Positions 18,319 through 26,448 of a DNA stretch of 41,014 nucleotides are shown one piece after another; the stretch's first letter is position 1, and the number at the start of each line of letters is the position of its first letter. This DNA is from HGM04593 sp045647745 (GTDB taxonomy: Bacteria; Bacteroidota; Bacteroidia; Bacteroidales; Bacteroidaceae). A model generated the notes under the pieces. The model made no database searches. It saw only the letters and a program-made list of their open reading frames with translations, and had not been told where the DNA came from. The position numbers were made by a program, and so were the translations under genes. The stretch spans positions 1 to 41,014 of the forward strand of contig JAZRMQ010000059.1 of the NCBI GenBank assembly GCA_045647745.1, given 5' to 3'.

Positions 18319-19065
18319 CTATATACTCTCGTGATTTTCGAATAATAAATGTATATTTCGTTCCAAAATTCTAAAACCACTTCCGTGGTCATGGGCCTTG
18401 CCATAATTACGCCCAGAACTATATGAACCTATGCGAATATCATACATTATCACTCCATCATCTATCAATTTTATAAATTGTTCCAATGATGGATTAGTAA
18501 AAATTTCAGCTCTATTAAAATGAAAATATTCTTTATCCCCGATTATTGTTGTTTCTGCACTGACATAAAATAGATTACTCAACTTATTCTTCAATCTCTC
18601 CTCTAAACATTTGTAAGTATATCCAACGCGGTCATCAATTAGTTTATTGCTTACAGGGTCAAAAACTCCTATTCTAATAACGGAATTATCCCTATCGTTA
18701 ATTAGCCTAAAATTATATTGCTCATAGGCCAATGTATATTTTGATGCAAACATTGACGTGTGCAATTTTTTAAGGTCGGGATTATCTGGATAGGGCTGAC
18801 CATATTTGTCTTTAAGATATGTATTTGCCCGTTGAGGGAAAACGGGTGCTTTAGTAAACAATGTAACGTAAGATGTTGCCAACTCTCGATGAGATTTTAT
18901 CTCAAATCCAAATAAATCAGGTTCATCAATGTTGTTCTCAACAACTCCAATGTAATCCTCAAAAGTTTTTCCAATACCGGTGTTATGGCTACGATTGCTG
19001 GGTACAAATCCCAATTTTTCAACTTCTCTAAAACGTTCAATAATAAGTTCTTTCTCAGTTTTCAT
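18319..19065 (-). CDS. MvaI/BcnI-type type II restriction endonuclease
   Basis: This 248-residue protein resembles the MvaI/BcnI restriction endonuclease family. The conserved segment GIGKTFEDYIG..ENN is followed by D50 and the pair E55-I-K57 in EPDLFGFEIKSHR, which fits a PD-(D/E)xK-type metal site. Known members cut within CCWGG (MvaI) or CCSGG (BcnI); the exact site here cannot be read from the sequence. The frame could begin at TTG 19083, but ATG 19065 is the better start. It overlaps the end of the XRE regulator by 11 bases, so the two form an operon. The divergent methyltransferase at 19534 is the likely cognate. Base composition is clearly richer in A and T than the flanking genes. Confidence 0.82.
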   Translation of the reverse strand: MKTEKELIIERFREVEKLGFVPSNRSHNTGIGKTFEDYIGVVENNIDEPDLFGFEIKSHRELATSYVTLFTKAPVFPQRANTYLKDKYGQPYPDNPDLKKLHTSMFASKYTLAYEQYNFRLINDRDNSVIRIGVFDPVSNKLIDDRVGYTYKCLEERLKNKLSNLFYVSAETTIIGDKEYFHFNRAEIFTNPSLEQFIKLIDDGVIMYDIRIGSYSSGRNYGKAHDHGSGFRILERNIHLLFENHESI

Positions 19066-19348
19066 ATTCCACAATTTTTTCAACTAGCAATGCGGTTATA
19101 TTAATATTTTCTTGTATATACAAATTATCAGGAATAAACAATTGCTCAGTTGGCATCTTGAAATACTTACAGAGTGTGTCTAACTGCTTAAGTGTATATT
19201 TTTGAGAAAAATTAGGACTTTCAATGTTGCCGATATGCCCTTTGCTTATACCTAAAATATTGGCAATATTCTTTTGTCCTAGCCCTCTCGCCTCTCGTTC
19301 TTTTTTTATCTTGAATATTATCTCAAGTTGATAATTGCTTTTCTTCAT
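19055..19348 (-). CDS. XRE-family controller protein of the R-M system
   Basis: This 97-residue protein has a Cro/C1-type helix-turn-helix in its first 60 residues (EARGLGQKNIANILGISKGHIGNIE). C proteins of type II R-M systems are of this kind. They delay endonuclease expression until the methyltransferase has protected the host. It lies immediately upstream of the endonuclease gene with an 11-base overlap and is divergent from the methyltransferase. The frame is open to 19426, but a -7 box at 19370-19377 falls inside that extension, so ATG 19348 (MKKSNYQLE) is preferred. I see no clear C-box repeat in the promoter gap. Confidence 0.78.
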   Translation of the reverse strand: MKKSNYQLEIIFKIKKEREARGLGQKNIANILGISKGHIGNIESPNFSQKYTLKQLDTLCKYFKMPTEQLFIPDNLYIQENINITALLVEKIVEYEN

Positions 19349-19369
19349 TTTTTTATATTTGAATCTGTG

Positions 19370-19377
19370 CAAAAGTA
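19370..19377 (-). promoter_or_regulatory. -7 box for the controller/endonuclease operon
   Basis: On the minus strand TACTTTTG matches TAnnTTTG and lies 21 bases before ATG 19348. No TTTG is seen at the usual upstream distance, which would fit a promoter that needs activation by the controller protein. Confidence 0.5.
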
Positions 19378-19506
19378 AAATAATCCCTAGGAAATTATTC
19401 TTGGTTTTCTTGATATTTTCACTCATTTTGAGGGTGTTTATCAGATTGATAGATGGTATTTCTATGAAAAAAAATATCTCATTTATGCTCTAAGCTATTT
19501 TTTTTA

Positions 19507-19514
19507 TAACTTTG
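19507..19514 (+). promoter_or_regulatory. -7 box for the methyltransferase gene
   Basis: TAACTTTG matches TAnnTTTG and lies 19 bases before the methyltransferase ATG. An imperfect -33 (TTTA at 19482-19485) is 21 bases upstream. The box lies in the 185-base divergent gap shared with the controller gene. Confidence 0.5.
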
Positions 19515-19533
19515 CACCTGAAGAATAGTTGTT

Positions 19534-20778
19534 ATGCCATATTTTAGGGAAATAGATGATAGATGGAGTTTTAGAAAGGCGGATACCAAAGAATATACTC
19601 ACGGGTATCACGTCTATCCTGCTATGATGATACCTCAAATAGCAAGGGCTTTAATAGAAGAGTATGCTCCAGAGGGTAAACTCCAAACTATACTAGACCC
19701 TTATATGGGTAGTGGTACAACATTAGTAGAGGCATCAGTTAAAGGTGTTGATTCTATTGGAACAGATCTAAATCCTCTTGCTCGAATGATGTCAAAGGTG
19801 AAAACAACACACTTTGACGAGGGACTGGTTAATGCTCAATTTGCTGAAATATTGTTTCAATTATCATTTTACGACTCAAGTAAAGTGATTAATCGTAATT
19901 TTGAAAGAATTTCTAATTATACCTATTGGTATTTAGAAGAGGTCCTATTAAAACTATCATATCTTAATCAGTTGATAGATGAATATGCTAAGGATTGTGA
20001 TTTTTTTAGACTTGTTCTTGCAGAAATAGTCCGAGAAGTATCTTTTACTAGAAATGGAGAGTTCAAGAGGTTTAGAATGAGCGAAGATAAAATTGCTAAC
20101 TATAACCCTAATCCATTTGAATTATTTGAGAAAAAGGTGAAACGAAATCTCGAAGGTCTATGTGCATATAACAAGATTTCTCAAAGAGCAAATGTTGCTA
20201 TTTGTGATTTCAATAGTACTTATGGTATCCCTCAAGATGTTATTGCTGCTGGCTCCATTGATTTAGTTGTTACATCACCTCCGTATGGGGATAGCAGAAC
20301 AACTGTTGCCTATGGGCAATTCTCTCGTTGGGCAAATGAATGGTTTGGCTTTGATAATGCCAAGAATCTTGATAATGAACTAATGGGTGGAGGAAAATGC
20401 CGAGAAGTAAAATTTAATAGTGTAGAATTAGCAGAAACCCTTTCTAAAATACGAACTCTCGATGAGAAACGCTATTGGGAGGTTATATCATTCTTAAATG
20501 ATTACTATCTATCGATATTGAATGTGTCCAAAGTGGTTAGAGTGGGAGGTCGAGTGTGCTATGTTGTAGGTGATAGAAGAGTTAAAGGCATTCAAATTCC
20601 TCTTGATTATTTTACAGCAGAGATATTTGAACAATGTGGATTTCAGCATATTAATACGATCGTTAGAGAGATACCTAGCAAAAGGATGCCGTCACTAACA
20701 AGTCCAACTAATAAAACGGGCGATCACGTGCAAACAATGAGTAATGAATATATCGTGATATTAGAAAAAGTAAAATAG
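19534..20778 (+). CDS. DNA methyltransferase, likely N4-cytosine type, of the R-M island
   Basis: This 414-residue protein has the AdoMet-binding motif LDPYMGSGTTLVEA near residues 54-67 and the catalytic motif TSPPYGDSR near 247. The SPPY form is typical of N4-cytosine methyltransferases, and known partners of MvaI/BcnI-type enzymes are of this class. The order is motif I first, then motif IV, with about 180 residues between them that may hold the target-recognition part. It would methylate the site cut by the divergent endonuclease. The region is AT-rich like the other island genes. It reads towards the facing gene at 20891, with a hairpin between them. Confidence 0.85.
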   Translation: MPYFREIDDRWSFRKADTKEYTHGYHVYPAMMIPQIARALIEEYAPEGKLQTILDPYMGSGTTLVEASVKGVDSIGTDLNPLARMMSKVKTTHFDEGLVNAQFAEILFQLSFYDSSKVINRNFERISNYTYWYLEEVLLKLSYLNQLIDEYAKDCDFFRLVLAEIVREVSFTRNGEFKRFRMSEDKIANYNPNPFELFEKKVKRNLEGLCAYNKISQRANVAICDFNSTYGIPQDVIAAGSIDLVVTSPPYGDSRTTVAYGQFSRWANEWFGFDNAKNLDNELMGGGKCREVKFNSVELAETLSKIRTLDEKRYWEVISFLNDYYLSILNVSKVVRVGGRVCYVVGDRRVKGIQIPLDYFTAEIFEQCGFQHINTIVREIPSKRMPSLTSPTNKTGDHVQTMSNEYIVILEKVK

Positions 20779-20850
20779 TGCAGTTCTGTTTTTGTCGTTA
20801 CGTGATTGTGGTGTAGTTGGGAATTTTTTAGATAAAAATAAAAGACTTAT

Positions 20851-20869
20851 ATTTAAATGGGCTGCATTT
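20851..20869 (+). repeat. Right copy of the 19-base direct repeat flanking the R-M island
   Basis: This is identical to 18200-18218 over 19 bases, with different bases just outside on both sides. The copies enclose about 2.65 kb that contains exactly the controller, endonuclease and methyltransferase genes. Confidence 0.85.
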
Positions 20870-20886
20870 TTGCAGCCCATTTAAAT
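20851..20886. terminator. 16-base-pair hairpin, probably the ancestral ispG terminator
   Basis: ATTTAAATGGGCTGCA and its exact complement enclose a TTTT loop. The hairpin lies between the plus-strand methyltransferase and the minus-strand gene ending at 20891. Its left arm is duplicated just after ispG, so before the island arrived it probably stood directly behind ispG. Confidence 0.85.
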
Positions 20887-20890
20887 TATC

Positions 20891-21271
20891 TCATACGTGA
20901 TAACCATACCCCTCGGTTCTTTGTGAGCAAATCTCCCACACAACCTCAATCGGGCTGCTCGACAAACGCAATAAGCCATTCACGGCCATCATCTTTAAAT
21001 GGTGGCGTCTGCCGGCAGAAAGGGTTAGCCCCTTGTCCCACATAATGTTATCAAACACCTCCAAATAGGCATCCATCGCCTCTATGTCGCGCCGTAACTC
21101 CTCGCAGAAAGCACCAAGCGCTAATAGCTCATAATATCGCTTTACTCCATCGGCGCCGAGGATAAAATTACGGTGCCAATCAATAAATGTATCGGCATAA
21201 TGCCTCTCCAATGTCAGCCGGCCGTTAGCAGAGCAACCGGCAACGCGCTCAAAAAAAGTGTAATTTGCCAT
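20891..21271 (-). CDS. Hypothetical protein, 126 residues
   Basis: I do not recognise this protein. It begins MANYTFFERVAG and appears largely alpha-helical, with several aromatic residues (WHRNF, YYELL, IMWDKG) and no signal peptide, membrane helix or clear motif. ATG 21271 is preferred over the TTG two codons upstream. Codon use looks like the resident genes and unlike the adjacent R-M island. It lies on the same strand as tRNA-Pro, 61 bases downstream of it, and may share that promoter. Before the island arrived it was probably the convergent neighbour of ispG. Confidence 0.65.
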   Translation of the reverse strand: MANYTFFERVAGCSANGRLTLERHYADTFIDWHRNFILGADGVKRYYELLALGAFCEELRRDIEAMDAYLEVFDNIMWDKGLTLSAGRRHHLKMMAVNGLLRLSSSPIEVVWEICSQRTEGYGYHV

Positions 21272-21277
21272 AAACAA

Positions 21278-21331
21278 AAAGAGAAATATTTAACTTACAT
21301 CTAAACTGTTGTAAATCAAATATTTCTCTTT
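21278..21331. terminator. AT-rich inverted repeat between tRNA-Pro and the hypothetical gene
   Basis: AAAGAGAAATATTT (21278-21291) is exactly complementary to 21318-21331, with 26 bases between. It starts one base past the tRNA 3' end and stops 6 bases before the hypothetical gene's start codon. It could end the tRNA transcript or shape the leader of the next gene. The stem is weak, so either role is tentative. Confidence 0.4.
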
Positions 21332-21332
21332 G

Positions 21333-21407
21333 TCGGGATGACTGGATTCGAACCAGCGACCACACGCCCCCCAGACGCGTACTCTAACCGGGCTGAGCTA
21401 CATCCCG
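21333..21407 (-). tRNA. tRNA-Pro (anticodon GGG)
   Basis: The minus strand folds as a 75-base cloverleaf. The acceptor arm is CGGGATG/CATCCCG, and the D arm is closed by GCTC/GAGT. The anticodon loop CTGGGGG gives anticodon GGG and a purine at position 37. The T arm is GCTGG-TTCGAAT-CCAGT. CCA is not encoded. GGG reads the proline codons CCC and CCU. Confidence 0.93.
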
Positions 21408-21422
21408 CTCTGTTTTGCGTTG

Positions 21423-21453
21423 CAAAGATACGCAACTTTTGCGAATAAACAAA
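21423..21453 (-). promoter_or_regulatory. Consensus promoter for tRNA-Pro
   Basis: On the minus strand TTTG (21450-21453) and TATCTTTG (21423-21430) are 19 bases apart, a full match to the Bacteroidetes promoter. The tRNA 5' end lies 15 bases beyond the -7 box. Confidence 0.8.
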
Positions 21454-21555
21454 AATGTTACAAAATATTTTTATCTCTTTTCCCCCTTTTTCGCTCTGTA
21501 CTATAGCCGTTTGATTGAATTTAATTAATATTTTGTCAAATATGTAAATATTTCT

Positions 21556-21586
21556 TTTGAATGGGTGCAATTATTTTGTTTCTTTG
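21556..21586 (+). promoter_or_regulatory. Promoter for the CotH-family gene
   Basis: TTTG (21556-21559) and TTTCTTTG (21579-21586) are 19 bases apart; the -7 box has one mismatch to TAnnTTTG. Transcription would start near 21593 and leave a leader of about 84 bases before the start codon. Confidence 0.6.
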
Positions 21587-21676
21587 CAAATTAGAATCTT
21601 ATCTCAAAGAGATAAGGCGTGCCAATTTGGGTTGGGCGCGAACTATTGTAAAGAATAACATAAAATAACCGGCTTT

Positions 21677-24600
21677 ATGAAGAAGTTTATCCTTTCTGTC
21701 GTTTTTGTTTTTTCAGCAATTTTGGGTATTAGTGCGCAAGATTGGGCTATCACGCTATCCTCTGTCAATGGTCTGCCGGGCGTGCTAAAGGATTATGGAG
21801 ATGAGGAGTACTATGAATACAAATCGCATTTGCTTACTCCGGATGCAGCAACCAGAAAGGTACGTATGACAGTGGTTGGAACAATCACCAACGAGGCTCC
21901 CAATGGGAATAATGTTGTATTCGCTCTCTCTGGGCTCAAGATTTATGACAAAAATGGTGCATCGGTGGGGTATACAGCATCTTCAAATGCCGATTACAAT
22001 GAGTTATCAGGTAAGATTGATGGTGGTGGTTTGCCTGCCTTGTCCGATGACGATATAAAGAGCTATTTTCACTCGATGTGGCAGAGTTATAATGCAGTTG
22101 CCGATTATCACTATGTTGAGCTTGAACTTGAAAAATCTGTCGAAGCTTTCTATATTGAATGGACTACACGCTTGGGAATATCTAAGAATAGCCCGAAACT
22201 TGTTGGGATAACCCTCGGCACCGATTATACTCCATCGTCGGCTGGTAGCGAGTTTACTCTTGGCAGTGCTGTGACTACCGAGGCTGAGCTTGCTGCCGAA
22301 AATCAGCTTTTTGTAATGAAAAGCAACTCTGTAAAGTCTTTTACAACAAGCTCGGGAACAACTTATTCCGGTAGCGGCCCAATATATATGCAGTGTGCCG
22401 AGCAGGGTGATACAGAGCCCTCGTCGGCTCATATAATGCAGTTGATTCCGGCCGATGAAGGGCGTTATCTTATCTATTGGCCGCTTACAGCAAAATACTT
22501 GGGGAATTCAGCATCGCTGTTCAACGGTCTTAACGGCTGGCAATACAGCACCAGCGATTTTAAGTCGGCAGCCTATGTGAAGATTGCCCCAATCAACGGC
22601 GGTTACTTTGAACTGCAATACGATGGCGAAAATTCAGGTGGCAACGTCACTCTGTATGTTGGCGCAGAACTCCGTGACGGCGTCAGTTCAAAAATGAAAA
22701 CTTTTGACCTTCCTCACAAACAAGCGCTCGAAAACGGCGATTACACGCAAGGTTTTGCATTGCCATCGGCATTCAACTGGTCGATATACAAAGCCAATCT
22801 CAATGAGTCGACAACCACAGGGCTGCTTGTGACCGTGCCACTGTTGGCTGAGGCATATCTCAATACAAAAATCAAAGATGCCAATGGTTGGTTGCAAACG
22901 TATGGCAACCACGATGGTTATTGCAACGGCGAGGATGAGACTCTGCTTAATACAATTTCGGCTTTGGAGCGAATTATACCATCATTGTACTACGTTGCCG
23001 ATATTGCACAGTACGAGGCAAATCTCTTCTCGGCGCTTTCTAATTATATGGCTGTCGGCTTGTCAAGATACCAAGTTCAGGTTGAAGAGTTGCTTGCAAA
23101 CTCCACATTCAGCGAATATCCTTACGTTGCCGGGACATACCCCGAGACCTCGCGTCAGATGCTTACAACGCTGTCGAATACAATCTCCAGCGCAAAGCAA
23201 AAGGCCGGTATTTACAGCGCCGAGCAGTATGTTGCCATCTACACACAGACTGAGCTTGAAATTGAGCAATTTTTGGAAACAAAGGTCGAGGATTCGGGCG
23301 AGTCGGGCGGCGACAATGGCGAGGTGGAGACACCCGAGGAGGAGCCGCTTGATGGCGAGATGCTTTACGTCTATCTTGCAGGCGGAGATGTTGATGCCTA
23401 TCAACTCTCGGCACTCGATGGCGACTACTATACCGAAAATGGCATCGCCTATTTCTCATTGAAGATTGGCGAGACAAATTACTACACCAAAGAGGAGTAT
23501 GACAGCATCTCAATGGTAGGGCCACAGTTGCCTCAAATGACCTCGTTCAAATTCAATAACAAATATAATCCCTCTTTGAATGTTGATGTTATTTGTGACA
23601 ATGTGACCAATGAAATCAATCTCAGCGTCAACGCCATCGGTAAATGGCTCACCGCAAGCTTCCAGCTGAGCGATGACAGGGCTGTCGCTTATGTCGACAC
23701 CGTTCTTCAGGTAAGCAAAGAGACCTGCCAGAGTTTTGCAAAGAGTGTTGCCTACAAAGTAACCTATCCGGGATACAATGTCTTCAAGAATGTCAAGATA
23801 CAGGACGAAATTTGGACAACACCTACCGTAGCTGGTGAAACAACCGAGGTTCAACTGACAGCTGATATGCTCTCCACTAATAAACCATCTACAATGTCAA
23901 ATGAAGGGCTTGGTAATTTGCTCGATGGTAGTTCACGCTCATATTTTCACTCAACGTGGGGAGCAGCCAATAATGCAACACTAAATGTGAATACCTATAT
24001 TGATATTGCTCTGCCCGAGGCGTTGGAGAATGTTCAGCTCTATTATAAATGTCGTGAAACTATGGGCTACAATCCGCTTGTTTGGGAGATTTACGCAAGT
24101 AATGATGGTCGCAACTGGGTTCTTGTGCGCACTTTAGACTATATTATTGATAATATGCCAACAGGTGGCTATGCTCAAGAATACACCTCGCCAACCATTG
24201 AACTTGGTGGCAAATATTCATATTTGAGAATTTTGCAGACAAGGGGAGAGTATAGTAAAAACCACTTTGTGCTCTCTGAACTGCGCGTGTATAAAGTCTC
24301 TATAACAACCGTCGAGTCGGAGAAAATACAAGATGCTGTTTATGAACTGCGCCGTGTGCCTTTCGGTAATGTCTACAAAGTAAATGTTGATTGGCTTACC
24401 GATAGAATAGCAAAAGTCCCCCGAGTGGATATTGATATTGAAGGTGGAAAGACCGTTACAAGCAAAGATTACTATCTCGACGCAAATTTCCGAATAACAG
24501 GCTTTGGTATTTATGATAACTTCGAGGATTCGGTGCAGATAAAAGGTCGTGGCAACACCTCGTGGTCAAGCAGTAAAAAGCCTTATCGTCTGAAGTTTGA

Positions 24601-26380
24601 TGAAAAAGTTAAACCTTTTGGCCTGACAAAGGGCAAAAGCTGGGTGTTGTTGGCAAATTCGCAATCCGGTTCACTTATGGCAAATGCCATTGCGATGAAA
24701 ATCGGTCAGATGGCAGGTGCAAAATATACTAATCACATCATTCCGGTAGAGTTGTATATGAACGGTGTTTATTTGGGTAATTATATGTTCACCGAAAAGA
24801 TTGGACTGTCAAATAATAGCGTTGATATTGACGAGGAACTTGGCTATCTTGTCGAGTTGGATACGAACAGTGACCCGGATGAACCAATATATCCATTAGG
24901 TGCCTACTATCTCCCGATAAAGATTAATGAGCCCGACCTTTCAGAGCTGGATGAAGCGACATCCAATGCTCGTTTTGAAAGAATAATGGATGATGCAAAG
25001 AAAATGCAAATTGCCGTGATGAAGAATGAAGGCTTGGAGGATGTGCTTGATATTGATGCCGCCGCACGTTTCTTCCTTGCTAATGACTTGGCGCTTAATC
25101 AAGAGATTAATCACCCCAAGAGTACATTCTATTTCAAGGATGAGAGTGCTGCCGATAGCAAGATTACTTTTGGCCCGTTGTGGGATTTTGACTGGGGATT
25201 TGGTTACGAAAGTTCAAGGTCTTATTGTGTGGATGGGGTAGAGTCGAGTGTGATAAACACCCAAATGGAGACTTATCTGTTCTGGCACGATTTGACAAGT
25301 AGAGAGATTTTTAAGAAACATTATTACAAAGTTTGGAAAGAGTTTCTTGACAGAAATTCAATTGCAGAGCTGCTGGATTATATCGACAGCTACTACAACT
25401 TTGCGCAACAATCGTTCCAAAATAATGCCAATAAGTGGTATGGCGATGGCTTCTACAAAGAGGATAGAGACCGCGCAAAGCAGTGGTTAACCTCTCGTGC
25501 AAACTATATTTATGAAAATTTGGATAACTACAACATTGATGATCTCATATACACTCTTCCGGGTGATGTTAATCTAAATAATCAGCTGACAGTGCACGAT
25601 GTGGCTGTTATTATTGCCCATTTGAATGGTGAGACCTATCAGAGATTTAGCGAGGCAAAGGCCGATTTTAACACCGATGGCAATATTGACCTCGCAGATG
25701 CAGGGCTTGTAGCATCCAAGGTTATGATAGCCGAGGCACCATCGGCGATATATGCTCATAACACACCGCTTGCTGCCGGTGAGTTGTATGGTACAAATGT
25801 TGAGCTTCTTCTTGGTGAAGAGAGTATTCTGCCACTGAACCTGTTGAGCCGTAGCGGTGAGAATTATACAGCGTTGCAGTTCGATATAAAGGTGCCCGAT
25901 AATATCACGGTTGATGATATTGTTGCCGGTGATGCGTTGGCATCGCATAATTTTACATACGAAATGCTTAATATGAATACCTATCGTGTCGTTGTCTACT
26001 CTAATACCAACAAAACATTTAGTGGAGACGATGATGAGATTATAAATATTAAAGCAACGTCGGAGGCTGTTATCGACGAGGCTTCTCGTGCTATTGAAAT
26101 TGTCAACGCTTATGTGGTTGATGAGAATAACAACGAGTTGCATTTTGATGATGTCAAGCTTGCTTTCAGCCAAATGACGGGCCTTTCTGATATTTACGCG
26201 ACCTACTCGGTGAAGGGTGGTGATTGCATCACAATCACAGCGCTCGAGGCGCAGGAGATTGCTGTGTACGGCGTTGATGGTCGTTTGGTGCACAAACAGA
26301 ATGTTGCCGAAGGAACGACACACGTAACCCTTCCGGCCGGTATATACGTCGTAAATGGCGAGAAGGTGGTTGTGTATTGA
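21677..26380 (+). CDS. Large secreted CotH-family protein with dockerin, cohesin-like and T9SS sorting domains
   Basis: This 1567-residue protein begins with a signal peptide (cleavage near A20). Two discoidin-like segments share a SYFHS-x-W motif, near residues 110-140 and 750-770; the second looks like a complete F5/8-type domain to about 875. A CotH kinase-like domain spans about 915-1260, with RGNTSWSSSKKPYRLKF and LWDFDWGFG. A dockerin type I pair follows (GDVNLNNQLTVHD and ADFNTDGNIDLAD, about 1296-1350). Next comes a cohesin-like beta domain (about 1360-1500), and the last 70 residues look like a type IX secretion sorting domain (VYGVDGRLVHKQN, PAGIYVVNG). It probably acts at the cell surface or outside the cell, perhaps on polysaccharide. 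Its biochemical activity is not known; CotH proteins can phosphorylate other proteins. Confidence 0.85.
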   Translation: MKKFILSVVFVFSAILGISAQDWAITLSSVNGLPGVLKDYGDEEYYEYKSHLLTPDAATRKVRMTVVGTITNEAPNGNNVVFALSGLKIYDKNGASVGYTASSNADYNELSGKIDGGGLPALSDDDIKSYFHSMWQSYNAVADYHYVELELEKSVEAFYIEWTTRLGISKNSPKLVGITLGTDYTPSSAGSEFTLGSAVTTEAELAAENQLFVMKSNSVKSFTTSSGTTYSGSGPIYMQCAEQGDTEPSSAHIMQLIPADEGRYLIYWPLTAKYLGNSASLFNGLNGWQYSTSDFKSAAYVKIAPINGGYFELQYDGENSGGNVTLYVGAELRDGVSSKMKTFDLPHKQALENGDYTQGFALPSAFNWSIYKANLNESTTTGLLVTVPLLAEAYLNTKIKDANGWLQTYGNHDGYCNGEDETLLNTISALERIIPSLYYVADIAQYEANLFSALSNYMAVGLSRYQVQVEELLANSTFSEYPYVAGTYPETSRQMLTTLSNTISSAKQKAGIYSAEQYVAIYTQTELEIEQFLETKVEDSGESGGDNGEVETPEEEPLDGEMLYVYLAGGDVDAYQLSALDGDYYTENGIAYFSLKIGETNYYTKEEYDSISMVGPQLPQMTSFKFNNKYNPSLNVDVICDNVTNEINLSVNAIGKWLTASFQLSDDRAVAYVDTVLQVSKETCQSFAKSVAYKVTYPGYNVFKNVKIQDEIWTTPTVAGETTEVQLTADMLSTNKPSTMSNEGLGNLLDGSSRSYFHSTWGAANNATLNVNTYIDIALPEALENVQLYYKCRETMGYNPLVWEIYASNDGRNWVLVRTLDYIIDNMPTGGYAQEYTSPTIELGGKYSYLRILQTRGEYSKNHFVLSELRVYKVSITTVESEKIQDAVYELRRVPFGNVYKVNVDWLTDRIAKVPRVDIDIEGGKTVTSKDYYLDANFRITGFGIYDNFEDSVQIKGRGNTSWSSSKKPYRLKFDEKVKPFGLTKGKSWVLLANSQSGSLMANAIAMKIGQMAGAKYTNHIIPVELYMNGVYLGNYMFTEKIGLSNNSVDIDEELGYLVELDTNSDPDEPIYPLGAYYLPIKINEPDLSELDEATSNARFERIMDDAKKMQIAVMKNEGLEDVLDIDAAARFFLANDLALNQEINHPKSTFYFKDESAADSKITFGPLWDFDWGFGYESSRSYCVDGVESSVINTQMETYLFWHDLTSREIFKKHYYKVWKEFLDRNSIAELLDYIDSYYNFAQQSFQNNANKWYGDGFYKEDRDRAKQWLTSRANYIYENLDNYNIDDLIYTLPGDVNLNNQLTVHDVAVIIAHLNGETYQRFSEAKADFNTDGNIDLADAGLVASKVMIAEAPSAIYAHNTPLAAGELYGTNVELLLGEESILPLNLLSRSGENYTALQFDIKVPDNITVDDIVAGDALASHNFTYEMLNMNTYRVVVYSNTNKTFSGDDDEIINIKATSEAVIDEASRAIEIVNAYVVDENNNELHFDDVKLAFSQMTGLSDIYATYSVKGGDCITITALEAQEIAVYGVDGRLVHKQNVAEGTTHVTLPAGIYVVNGEKVVVY

Positions 26381-26400
26381 TGGTACATTATAATTATATA

Positions 26401-26435
26401 AACAATAAAGCCCTCACTGCGAGGGCTTTATTGTT
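26401..26435. terminator. Bidirectional terminator between the CotH and AlkD-like genes
   Basis: AACAATAAAGCCCTC, loop ACTGC and the exact complement GAGGGCTTTATTGTT form a 15-base-pair stem with U-rich tails in both directions. It lies between two converging genes. Confidence 0.88.
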
Positions 26436-26448
26436 TTCTGTTGAGGGC

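Noticed and set aside
21333..21407. tRNA-Pro as the attachment site of the R-M island
   Set aside because: The island ends about 460 bases away and its flanking repeat is the terminator arm; no part of the tRNA is duplicated.
25574..26323. 249-codon open frame antisense to the CotH gene
   Set aside because: It lies entirely within the dockerin and cohesin-like coding region, has no recognisable domain and is rich in Cys, Ile and His as expected of a shadow frame.
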